Of a stretch of 5,727 nucleotides of DNA, positions 1 to 5,727 are shown piece after piece. The stretch spans positions 1 to 5,727 of the forward strand of contig JANWKW010000116.1 of assembly GCA_025451135.1 (NCBI GenBank). The letters are read 5' to 3'. Source of the DNA: Vulcanimicrobiia bacterium (lineage in GTDB: Bacteria > Vulcanimicrobiota > Vulcanimicrobiia > Vulcanimicrobiales > Vulcanimicrobiaceae). Under the pieces are notes generated by a model, which saw nothing but the letters and a program-made list of their open reading frames with translations, had not been told where the DNA came from and did no database searches. Within the stretch, counting starts at the first letter, position 1. Each line of letters opens with the position of its first letter. Made by a program: the position numbers and the translations under genes.

Positions 1-557
1 CCGAGTCGGCGCTCGAGTGGAACGTCACCGGTCCGGCCCTGCGCGGCAGCGGCGTGGCGTACGACGTGCGCAAGGCGTTCCCGTACTGCGGCTACGAACA
101 GTACGAGTTCGACGTGCCGACCCGTACCGAAGGCGACGCGTACGCGCGCTTCCTGGTCCGCCTCGAAGAGATGGAACAGGCGATGCGCATCATCGAGCAG
201 GTCCGCCGGAAGCTCGATACGCCGGGTCCGGTGATGATCGACGACACCAAGATCGCCGCGCCGCCCAAAGAGACGATCGCGCTCTCGATGGAGGCGCTGA
301 TCCACCACTTCAAGATCGTCAGCGAGGGCTTCCGGGTCCCGCCGGGCGACGTCTATCAGGCCGTCGAATCGCCGCGCGGCGAGCTCGGCTTCTACATCGT
401 CAGCGACGGCGGCAACCGGCCGTATCGCGTGCGCACCCGGCCGCCGTCGCTCTACAACCTGCAGGCCCTCAAGGGCATGGCGACCGGCGCCTTCATCGCC
501 GATCTGGTGGTGCAGATCGGTTCGCTCGACCCGGTCTTCGGCGAGGTCGACCGATGA
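1..557 (+). CDS. nuoD: NADH-quinone oxidoreductase subunit D, C-terminal part (5' end outside window)
   Basis: This is the 49-kDa-type subunit of complex I, in the peripheral arm next to the membrane, where it forms much of the quinone-reduction pocket with NuoB and NuoH. The frame is open from base 3 (bases 1-2 belong to a cut codon) and gives 184 residues before the TGA at 555-557. The family is about 400 residues long, so a little under half is present; the N-terminal quinone-site His and Tyr lie outside the window. Visible family motifs, in fragment numbering, are VTGPALRGSGV (8-18), the FDVP turn (36-39), LVRLEEMEQAMRIIEQ (51-66), ESPRGELGFY (122-131), the RPPSLYNLQAL stretch ending near 156, and the typical C-terminus SLDPVFGEVDR (174-184). 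The protein is descended from the large subunit of [NiFe] hydrogenases but lacks the Ni-ligand cysteines. The stop overlaps the nuoE start in an ATGA. An apparent GTG start at 54 is only an internal valine codon, since homology continues upstream of it. The identification is secure. Confidence 0.97.
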   Translation, partial: ESALEWNVTGPALRGSGVAYDVRKAFPYCGYEQYEFDVPTRTEGDAYARFLVRLEEMEQAMRIIEQVRRKLDTPGPVMIDDTKIAAPPKETIALSMEALIHHFKIVSEGFRVPPGDVYQAVESPRGELGFYIVSDGGNRPYRVRTRPPSLYNLQALKGMATGAFIADLVVQIGSLDPVFGEVDR

Positions 558-1324
558 GCGATAGACGCGCCGATTTTCCGGCGTTGCTGGCCGAGCTGAA
601 GCCCGAATGCGACGCGCTGATCGCGCAGTACGAACAGCCGCGCTCCGCGCTGCTGCCGATCATCCACCTGTTCCAATCGCGCGAGGGCTACACCAGTCCC
701 GAGGCGATGCGCGCGGCCGCCGCGATGCTCGACCTCACGCCCGCCGTCGTCGAGTCGACCGTGTCGTTCTACACGCTGTTCTTCCGCAGGCCGGTCGGCA
801 AGTACGTGCTGCAGGTCTGTCGCGGGCTCTCGTGCTCGATCTCGGGCGCGAACGACATCATGGCCTACTTCCGCGAGAAGCTCGGCATCGGGCACTTGCA
901 GACGACGCAGGACGGGCTGTTCTCGTACGAAGAGGTCGAGTGTCTGGCCGCCTGCGACAAGCCGGCCTGCATGCAGGTCAACCTGGAGTTCGTCTACTCG
1001 CTCACGCCCGCCATCGTCGACGAGATGATCGCGGCGATGCGGGCCGGCACGTATGCGACCGCGCCGATGGCGCAGACCGACGCGCCCGGCAAGACCTGGC
1101 AGGTGGATCAGAACGACGAGGTCTCGACCGGCGGCAAGAGCAAGGGCGCGCGGGACGTCAGCGATCCCGACAACGCGGGCGGCCTCGGCGACAAGGCGGG
1201 CGTGATCATGCTCGACCGGATCGTCGATCGCGACTTCGCCTTCCGCGGCCGCACCAGCGAACGCGTCGTGCTCGAAGAGCCGGCCCAGATCAAAGAACTC
1301 GTCAATGAGGATGCGCACCACTGA
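554..1324 (+). CDS. nuoE: NADH-quinone oxidoreductase subunit E (24-kDa type, [2Fe-2S]) with C-terminal extension
   Basis: This thioredoxin-fold subunit of the NADH-dehydrogenase module binds the [2Fe-2S] cluster N1a and sits against NuoF near FMN. The product is 256 residues. An N-terminal helical part (about 8-75, including SREGYTSPEAM and VESTVSFYTLF) leads into the thioredoxin-like domain. The four cluster ligands are visible as C89-x4-C94 (CRGLSC) and C130-x3-C134 (CLAAC), with an additional C139. The core ends near residue 164. About 90 further residues follow: a polar Gly/Lys/Asp-rich linker, then a charged segment (about 215-250) ending NEDAHH. E. coli and Thermus NuoE are about 165-180 residues, but longer forms exist, for example in Paracoccus and Actinobacteria. 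The ATG at 554 is chosen because it overlaps the nuoD stop, has GAGG at 543-546 seven bases upstream, and begins where homology begins; the frame is open back to base 17 only as a shadow of nuoD. The stop overlaps the nuoF ATG by one base (TGATG). Confidence 0.96.
   Translation: MSDRRADFPALLAELKPECDALIAQYEQPRSALLPIIHLFQSREGYTSPEAMRAAAAMLDLTPAVVESTVSFYTLFFRRPVGKYVLQVCRGLSCSISGANDIMAYFREKLGIGHLQTTQDGLFSYEEVECLAACDKPACMQVNLEFVYSLTPAIVDEMIAAMRAGTYATAPMAQTDAPGKTWQVDQNDEVSTGGKSKGARDVSDPDNAGGLGDKAGVIMLDRIVDRDFAFRGRTSERVVLEEPAQIKELVNEDAHH
1307..1311 (+). promoter_or_regulatory. Probable ribosome binding site of nuoF
   Basis: GAGGA lies inside the end of nuoE, 12 bases before the nuoF ATG at 1324. 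That spacing is longer than ideal. With the TGATG stop-start overlap, re-initiation by ribosomes finishing nuoE probably contributes to nuoF translation. The assignment is by eye only. Confidence 0.45.
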
Positions 1325-2589
1325 TGGCAGCCGTAGTCACCCCGGTCCTGACGGCCGGCATCGGCGAGGCGGATCTGCGCGACATCGCGGTCTATCGCGG
1401 TCGCGGCGGCTACAAGCAGTGGGAGCGCGCCGTCCGCGATCTCAAACCCGCCGACATCCAGGCGGCCTGCGATGCGTCCGGCCTGCGCGGCCGAGGCGGC
1501 GCCGGCTTCCCGACCGGCAAGAAGTGGTCGTTCTTGCCGAACAACGATAAGCCGCGCTACCTGGTGTGCAACTGCGACGAGGCCGAGCCCGGCACGTTCA
1601 AGGACCACATGCTGCTCGAAGAGACGCCGCATCTGGTCCTCGAAGGCATCCTGCTGGGCGCCTACGCGATCGGATCGCATCACGCGTTCATCTATATCCG
1701 CGGCGAGTTCAAGGCGGGCTACGCGATCTTCATGGCCGCCCTCGCCGAAGCGCGCAAGGCCGGGTTCGTCGGCAAGGACCTGTTCGGGACCGGCTACGAT
1801 CTCGAGGTGACCGTCCATCGCGGCGCGGGCGCGTACATCTGCGGCGAAGAGACCGGCCTGCTCAACTCGCTCGAAGGCAAGCGCGGCGAACCGCGCCTCA
1901 AACCGCCGTTCCCGGCGGTCGAGGGACTGTACGGCGCGCCCACCGTCGTCAACAACGTCGAGACGCTCGCCTATCTCGTGCCGATCCTCGAGAAGGGCGC
2001 CGCGTGGTTCGCCTCCGTCGGCACCGAGAAGAGCAAGGGCTACAAGATCGTCTCGATCTCCGGCCACGTCAACAAGCCGGGCAACTACGAAGTCGCCCTC
2101 GGCACGACCGTGAACGAGTTGATCCAGATCGCGGGCGGGATGCGCGAGGGGCGCAAGCTCGTCGCGGTGCAGCCCGGCGGCGGTTCGTCGGCCTGCATCT
2201 TCGAAGAGCACTTCGACTGCCCGTACGACTACGAGCACATCGCCAAGGCCGGCTCGATGCTCGGTTCGGGCGCGTTCCTGGCCTTCGACGAGACGACCGA
2301 TTTCGTCGCCGCGGCGCACAACATGGTGCGCTTCTTCGCGCACGAATCGTGCGGCCAGTGCACGCCGTGCCGCGAAGGCGGCCACTGGCTCGAGATCGTC
2401 CTGCGGCGCTTCGTCGAAGGCCGCGGCCTGATGAGCGACCTCGACATGATGCGGCGCGTCTCGTCCACCATCACCGGCCTCAATCTGTGCGCCCTGGGCG
2501 ATTCGATCGAGCCGTTCCTCAAGTCGGTGCTCAACCGCTTCCCCGCCCAGTTCGAAGCACGCGTGCTCAAGGAAACGACCCATGTCTGA
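1324..2589 (+). CDS. nuoF: NADH-quinone oxidoreductase subunit F (51-kDa type; NADH, FMN and [4Fe-4S] N3)
   Basis: This is the electron-entry subunit: it binds NADH and FMN, takes the hydride and passes single electrons through cluster N3 to NuoG. The product is 421 residues, close to the usual 420-450. The glycine-rich nucleotide/FMN loop RGRGGAGFPTGKKW is at 55-68. The second FMN-site motif NCDEAEPGTFKD is at 83-94, and HRGAGAYICGEET at 165-177 is followed by LNSLEGKRGEPRLKPPFPA. A soluble-ligand-binding β-grasp (SLBB) region lies at about 243-300, starting near ISGHVNKPG. The N3 cluster ligands are C343, C346 and C349 (ESCGQCTPCREG) plus C389 (NLCALGDS). Two positions differ from the usual NADE...KDR consensus: C84 in place of Ala and H95 in place of Arg. 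The C389 region reads GDSIEPF where GDGAAWPV or similar is common. The start ATG overlaps the nuoE stop by one base. The end overlaps nuoG by eight bases. Confidence 0.98.
   Translation: MAAVVTPVLTAGIGEADLRDIAVYRGRGGYKQWERAVRDLKPADIQAACDASGLRGRGGAGFPTGKKWSFLPNNDKPRYLVCNCDEAEPGTFKDHMLLEETPHLVLEGILLGAYAIGSHHAFIYIRGEFKAGYAIFMAALAEARKAGFVGKDLFGTGYDLEVTVHRGAGAYICGEETGLLNSLEGKRGEPRLKPPFPAVEGLYGAPTVVNNVETLAYLVPILEKGAAWFASVGTEKSKGYKIVSISGHVNKPGNYEVALGTTVNELIQIAGGMREGRKLVAVQPGGGSSACIFEEHFDCPYDYEHIAKAGSMLGSGAFLAFDETTDFVAAAHNMVRFFAHESCGQCTPCREGGHWLEIVLRRFVEGRGLMSDLDMMRRVSSTITGLNLCALGDSIEPFLKSVLNRFPAQFEARVLKETTHV
2569..2573 (+). promoter_or_regulatory. Ribosome binding site of nuoG
   Basis: AAGGA lies within the last codons of nuoF, eight bases before the ATG at 2582. 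It supports that ATG, which overlaps the nuoF stop, as the nuoG start. Ribosomes must pass or finish nuoF to clear this site, which fits translational coupling. Confidence 0.6.
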
Positions 2590-4501
2590 CGCGCCTCTCG
2601 TTACCGTGACGATCGACGGCGTGGCCGTGAGCGTGCCCAAGGGCACGCTGCTCGTCGAAGCGGCGAAGCGGATCAAGCAAGAGATCCCGGTCTACTGCTA
2701 CCACACCAAGCTCGGTCCGGCCGGGCTGTGCCGCATCTGCCTGGTCGAGATCGAGGGCATGCCCAAGCTGCAGATCGCGTGCAACACCGCGGTCACCGAC
2801 GGCATGGTCGTCCATACGCAGAACGAGAAGGTCGACACGGGCCGCTCGATGGTCGTCGAACTGTTCCTGGTCAACCACCCGCTCGACTGTCCGATCTGCG
2901 ACAAGGGCGGCGAGTGCGATCTTCAGGACTACGCGATGGCCTACGGACGCGGCGCGTCCGACTCGGTCGACGGCAAGACCACCAAACCGAAGGCCGTCGA
3001 TCTCGGTCCGACCATCGTGCTCGACGAAGAGCGCTGCGTGGTCTGCCAGCGCTGCGTGCGCTTCGACGACATCATCGCCGATGAATCGCAGCTGGTGCTC
3101 AAGGATCGCGGCTACAAGGACATGATCGCGACCGCCACCGGCGATCCGTACCGCCACAACTTCACCGGCAACGTCACCGAGCTCTGTCCGGTCGGCGCTC
3201 TCACCTCGAAGGCCTACCGCTTCAAGTCGCGGCCGTGGGATCTGGAGCGCACGCAGACCACCTGCACGCAATGTCCGGTCGGCTGTCAGGCGTTCGTCGA
3301 CACCCGCTTCGGCGGCGTGCAGCGGGTGATGTCGGTCGAGGGCGACGACGCCATCTCCGACGGCTGGCTATGCGACCGCGGCCGCTACAACACCGGTTTC
3401 TACGCGTCCCGCGATCGCATGACCCAGCCGCTGCTGAAGAAGGACGGCGCGTTCGTCCAGATCGGCTGGGACGATGCGTTCGCGCTGTGGGCGAAGGCCG
3501 TCAAGGCCGGCGAGTCCGGCGCGATCGGCGGCGGGCGACTCACCAACGAAGAGGCGTACTTGCTGCAGCACGTGTTCCGCGCGGCGGGCGTGGCGAACCT
3601 CGACTGGCGCGCGGGTTCGCAGCTGGTCGCGACCCCGTTCGGCCGGAACGGCAGCTATACCGACCTCGAGAACGCCGAGCTGGTGCTGATCGTCGGCGAG
3701 TCGCCGGCCGAACGCGCGCCGGTGATGGATCTGCGCGTGAAGAAGGCCGTTCGCAAGGGCGCGCGCGTGGTCGCGGTCGCGACCGCGGCCGATGCGGCCG
3801 CGGCCCTTCAGGGCGCTGCCGCGGTCGCGCTGATCTGGGACGGCGTCGACGGCGCGCTCGCGAACGGCGTCTACGACGCGGTAGCGATCGCCAATCCGCA
3901 CGTCTACATCGCGAGCGAACAGGCCAACGCGCGCGGCGCCGAGGCGATGGGCGTGCTGCCGGCGGGCGGTGCCAAGGACTTCGACGCGATGCTGGCCGGC
4001 GGCATGGCTTCGCTCTCGCTCTTCGGCGTCAACCCGGTGCTCAACCATCCGGACGGCGCGGCCGTCGCCGAGGCGCTCGCCAAAATCCCGTTCGTGGTCG
4101 TGAGCGATCTGTTCCTCACCGAGACGGCCCGATGCGCGACCCTGGTGCTGCCCGCCAAGGGCGCCTTCGAGAAGAGCGGGACCACGCTCGACCTGGCCGG
4201 CGACCTGCTTCCGGTCAACCGATCCCTCGACGCGCCCGACGGCACGCTCTCGGACTTCGAGATGCTGATCGGCCTCGCGCAGCAGTTGGACGTGGGCCTG
4301 CCGACGAGCGAAGCGCTCGAACGCGCCGTCGTCGAGGCCGCGGCCAAAGCTCCGCTGACGTCCTTCGAGACGCTCGCTTCGAGCGCCGCGAGGGCGCCGC
4401 GAGCCACGCACCTGTTCGCGGGCGGCGGGACCGCCGCGCACGACGAACGGATCGCGGCCCTGCGGCCCGTCGTCGCGGTAGCAGAAGCGGTGGAGGCGTA
4501 A
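2582..4501 (+). CDS. nuoG: NADH-quinone oxidoreductase subunit G (75-kDa type), compact, with N7 cluster ligands
   Basis: This is the largest peripheral-arm subunit; it carries the iron-sulfur wire from NuoF towards NuoI. The product is 639 residues. The N-terminal ferredoxin domain has [2Fe-2S] N1b ligands C39, C50, C53 and C67. The His-Cys cluster N5 is given by H99, C103, C106 and C112 (NHPLDCPICDKGGEC). Cluster N4 is given by C152, C155, C158 and C202 (ELCPVGAL). A fourth [4Fe-4S] set, C228-x2-C231-x3-C235-x28-C264, matches the off-path N7 cluster found in only some bacteria such as E. coli and Thermus. After this comes a domain descended from molybdopterin oxidoreductases (about 275-570, with ETARCATLVLPAKGAFEKSG as its clearest trace at 514-533) and an Ala-rich tail. 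This domain is much shorter than in E. coli (about 908 residues in total) or Thermus (about 783). It is presumably structural and binds no molybdenum cofactor. The ATG at 2582 has AAGGA eight bases upstream and starts at the ferredoxin-domain homology. Confidence 0.97.
   Translation: MSDAPLVTVTIDGVAVSVPKGTLLVEAAKRIKQEIPVYCYHTKLGPAGLCRICLVEIEGMPKLQIACNTAVTDGMVVHTQNEKVDTGRSMVVELFLVNHPLDCPICDKGGECDLQDYAMAYGRGASDSVDGKTTKPKAVDLGPTIVLDEERCVVCQRCVRFDDIIADESQLVLKDRGYKDMIATATGDPYRHNFTGNVTELCPVGALTSKAYRFKSRPWDLERTQTTCTQCPVGCQAFVDTRFGGVQRVMSVEGDDAISDGWLCDRGRYNTGFYASRDRMTQPLLKKDGAFVQIGWDDAFALWAKAVKAGESGAIGGGRLTNEEAYLLQHVFRAAGVANLDWRAGSQLVATPFGRNGSYTDLENAELVLIVGESPAERAPVMDLRVKKAVRKGARVVAVATAADAAAALQGAAAVALIWDGVDGALANGVYDAVAIANPHVYIASEQANARGAEAMGVLPAGGAKDFDAMLAGGMASLSLFGVNPVLNHPDGAAVAEALAKIPFVVVSDLFLTETARCATLVLPAKGAFEKSGTTLDLAGDLLPVNRSLDAPDGTLSDFEMLIGLAQQLDVGLPTSEALERAVVEAAAKAPLTSFETLASSAARAPRATHLFAGGGTAAHDERIAALRPVVAVAEAVEA
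4492..4496 (+). promoter_or_regulatory. Strong ribosome binding site deciding the GTG start of nuoH
   Basis: A consensus GGAGG inside the last codons of nuoG sits six bases before GTG at 4503. No in-frame ATG lies between the nuoG stop and the conserved first helix of NuoH; the first in-frame Met is residue 35, inside that helix. The GTG is therefore the start. This is the best Shine-Dalgarno match I see in the window. Confidence 0.75.
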
Positions 4502-4502
4502 C

Positions 4503-5507
4503 GTGGACGTCGTCACCAACGTCCTGACGGCGCCGTACTGGCCGTTCGTCCTGCTCAAGTCCGGCATCCTGGCGTTCGTGGTGATCACGACGTTCGCATA
4601 CGCGATGCTGTTCGAGCGCAAGGTGCTCGGCTGGATGCAGCTGCGTCCGGGTCCGAACCGGGTGGGCCCGTGGGGCATGCTCCAACCGGCCGCCGACGCC
4701 GCCAAGCTGATCCTCAAAGAAGACCTCACGCCCAAGTCGGCCGACCCGCTGATCTACCGCTTGGCGCCGTTCATCTCGCTGCTGACCGCGTTCGCGGCGT
4801 TCGCCATCATCCCGTTCGGCGAATCCAAGGACGGCCTGTGGGCGGTCGGCAACGTCAACGCAGGCATCCTGCTCCTGATGGCGATCACCTCGATCGGCAT
4901 CTACGGCATCACCCTGGGCGGCTGGGCCTCCGGCTCGAAGTATCCGCTGCTCGGTTCGGTCCGTTCGACCGCCCAGATGATCTCCTACGAACTGGCGATG
5001 ACGATGTCGTTCGTCGGCGTGCTGATCCTGGCGGGCACGACCTCGCTCGACGGCATCGTCCACGCGCAGGCGCACTGGTGGTTCGTCGGTCCGCAGATCG
5101 TCGGCTTCCTGCTCTACGCGATCACCGCGGTCGCCGAGACCAACCGCACGCCGTTCGACCTGGTCGAGGCCGAGACGGAACTGGTCGCCGGCTTCCACAC
5201 CGAGTATTCGGGCCTGCGCTTCGGGCTGTTCTTCATCGCGGAATACGTCAACATGCTGACGGTCTCGTGCATCGCCACGCTGCTCTTCCTGGGCGGCTGG
5301 AACGCGCCGTTCCATCTCACCGCGGTCCCGGGAATCGTCTGGTTCCTGCTCAAGGTCGGCGCGTTCATGTTCTTCTATATGTGGCTGCGCGCGACGCTGC
5401 CGCGCTTCCGGTACGACCGCCTGATGGCGTTCGGCTGGAAGGTGCTGCTCCCGGTCGCGACGCTCAACCTCATCCTTACCGCCGTCGTCGTGGCGATCTG
5501 GGGATAA
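4503..5507 (+). CDS. nuoH: NADH-quinone oxidoreductase subunit H (ND1 type, membrane)
   Basis: This integral membrane subunit joins the peripheral and membrane arms. It forms the entrance and roof of the quinone chamber and the first proton-related channel (E-channel). The product is 334 residues, normal for the family, with about eight hydrophobic segments at roughly 15-37, 84-104, 119-141, 157-178, 195-213, 240-263, 277-298 and 312-332. Diagnostic cytoplasmic-loop motifs are FERKVLGWMQLRPGPNRVGP (37-56), KLILKED (68-74), SGSKYPLLGSVRSTAQMISYE (143-163) and AETNRTPFDLVEAETELVAG (211-230), continuing to FHTEYSG. RATLPRFRYDRLM is at 296-308. The acidic residues expected along the quinone/E-channel region (E163, E212, D219, E222, E224, E226) are present. 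The start is GTG (4503), one base after the nuoG TAA, and is supported by GGAGG six bases upstream. Two bases separate its stop from nuoI. Confidence 0.98.
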   Translation: MDVVTNVLTAPYWPFVLLKSGILAFVVITTFAYAMLFERKVLGWMQLRPGPNRVGPWGMLQPAADAAKLILKEDLTPKSADPLIYRLAPFISLLTAFAAFAIIPFGESKDGLWAVGNVNAGILLLMAITSIGIYGITLGGWASGSKYPLLGSVRSTAQMISYELAMTMSFVGVLILAGTTSLDGIVHAQAHWWFVGPQIVGFLLYAITAVAETNRTPFDLVEAETELVAGFHTEYSGLRFGLFFIAEYVNMLTVSCIATLLFLGGWNAPFHLTAVPGIVWFLLKVGAFMFFYMWLRATLPRFRYDRLMAFGWKVLLPVATLNLILTAVVVAIWG

Positions 5508-5509
5508 CG

Positions 5510-5727
5510 ATGGCACTACGCAAGCACCTCTTCAACGTCGGCGCCATCCTCAAGGGCATGTCGGTCACCTTCTCGTTCATGTTCAAGAAACGTCCGACGA
5601 TCGAATATCCGTCGGTGAAGAAGCAGCACGCCCCGCGCTTCCACGGGCTGCACGAACTCCGCCGCTACGACGACGGCAAAGAGCGCTGCATCGGCTGCGA
5701 GCTGTGCTCGAGCGCCTGTCCGGCCAA
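5510..5727 (+). CDS. nuoI: NADH-quinone oxidoreductase subunit I (two [4Fe-4S], TYKY type), N-terminal part (3' end outside window)
   Basis: This ferredoxin-like subunit carries clusters N6a and N6b, relaying electrons from NuoG towards NuoB and quinone. Seventy-two codons are visible before the window ends in a partial codon. The N-terminus has the short amphipathic/hydrophobic stretch (about 7-25, LFNVGAILKGMSVTFSFMF) that lies along the membrane in this family. It is followed by the KRPTIEYPSVKK segment, FHGLHELRRYDDGKERC and the first cluster motif C60-x2-C63-x2-C66-x3-C70-P (CIGCELCSSACPA). The second CxxCxxCxxxCP motif lies beyond the window, so it cannot be checked. The ATG at 5510 is two bases after the nuoH TAA and is preceded by a modest GGGGA (5500-5504) five bases away. 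The identification rests on the motif, the N-terminal segment and the position after nuoH, the usual nuo order. Confidence 0.95.
   Translation, partial: MALRKHLFNVGAILKGMSVTFSFMFKKRPTIEYPSVKKQHAPRFHGLHELRRYDDGKERCIGCELCSSACPA

Noticed and set aside
17..553. In-frame open stretch upstream of the nuoE ATG, which could extend NuoE to 435 residues
   Set aside because: It is an Arg-rich shadow of nuoD in another frame. NuoE homology and the ribosome binding site start at 554.
1108..2676. Long minus-strand open frame (522 codons) antisense to the end of nuoE, nuoF and the start of nuoG
   Set aside because: It lies opposite clearly conserved genes in high-GC DNA where antisense stops are rare. The predicted protein is Arg/Asp/Ala/Val-rich with no recognisable domain.
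3772..3787. Perfect 16-base palindrome (CGCGGTCGCGACCGCG) followed by more GC-rich dyads
   Set aside because: It is inside the Val/Ala-rich coding part of nuoG and arises easily from GCG, GTC and GCC codons at this base composition. There is no run of T for a terminator and no intergenic position for an operator.
3235..4527. Plus-strand open frame of 430 codons overlapping nuoG
   Set aside because: It is an out-of-frame shadow of nuoG, extremely Arg/Gly-rich, whereas the nuoG frame carries all cluster motifs.
3368..4735. Long minus-strand open frame (455 codons) opposite nuoG and nuoH, and a further one at 4215-5516
   Set aside because: Both have the low-complexity Arg-rich composition expected of antisense shadows and cross the boundaries of real genes. 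No family motif is seen.
1..5727. Possibility of a novel defence, mobile or biosynthetic system in the window
   Set aside because: Every base is accounted for by six adjoining complex I genes in standard order, with no foreign gene, repeat or composition break visible.

Overview
The window is a contiguous piece of a bacterial nuo operon (proton-pumping NADH:quinone oxidoreductase, respiratory complex I). It reads on the + strand as nuoD (3' part), nuoE, nuoF, nuoG, nuoH and nuoI (5' part). Both end genes are cut by the window edges, not broken. All six open frames carry recognisable family motifs, and coding sequence fills essentially every base. No promoter, terminator, RNA gene, mobile element, repeat array or CRISPR is visible, and there is no intergenic stretch longer than 2 bases.

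Layout: nuoD C-terminal part (1-557), nuoE (554-1324), nuoF (1324-2589), nuoG (2582-4501), nuoH (4503-5507), nuoI N-terminal part (5510-5727). The first three junctions overlap by 4, 1 and 8 bases, and the last two are separated by 1 and 2 bases. This implies one polycistronic message with coupled translation. NuoE, NuoF and NuoG form the peripheral NADH-oxidising module: NADH passes electrons to FMN in NuoF, and these move along the iron-sulfur chain in NuoF and NuoG, with the side cluster N1a in NuoE. NuoI carries the last pair of 4Fe-4S clusters, leading to the quinone pocket formed by NuoD and partners. NuoH is the membrane subunit that closes the quinone cavity and links it to proton pumping. 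Having nuoEFG present means this is a full NADH-linked enzyme, not the NuoEFG-less (11-subunit) form.

Organism: GC content is high (by eye about two thirds) and codon third positions are strongly G/C, so long spurious antisense frames are open throughout. The nuoD-E-F-G-H-I order is the common bacterial one. NuoE has a C-terminal extension beyond its thioredoxin-like domain, and the stretch after its last cluster cysteines reminds me of actinobacterial NuoE. NuoG is short and keeps the off-path N7 cluster ligands. I suspect a high-GC lineage of the Terrabacteria type (for example Eremiobacterota/WPS-2, Actinomycetota, Chloroflexota or Armatimonadota), but this is a low-confidence guess from sequence feel.

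I did not find an undescribed system. The points most worth a second look are the roughly 90-residue NuoE tail, the compact and divergent NuoG C-terminal domain with its N7 ligands, and a few substitutions in otherwise conserved NuoF motifs.
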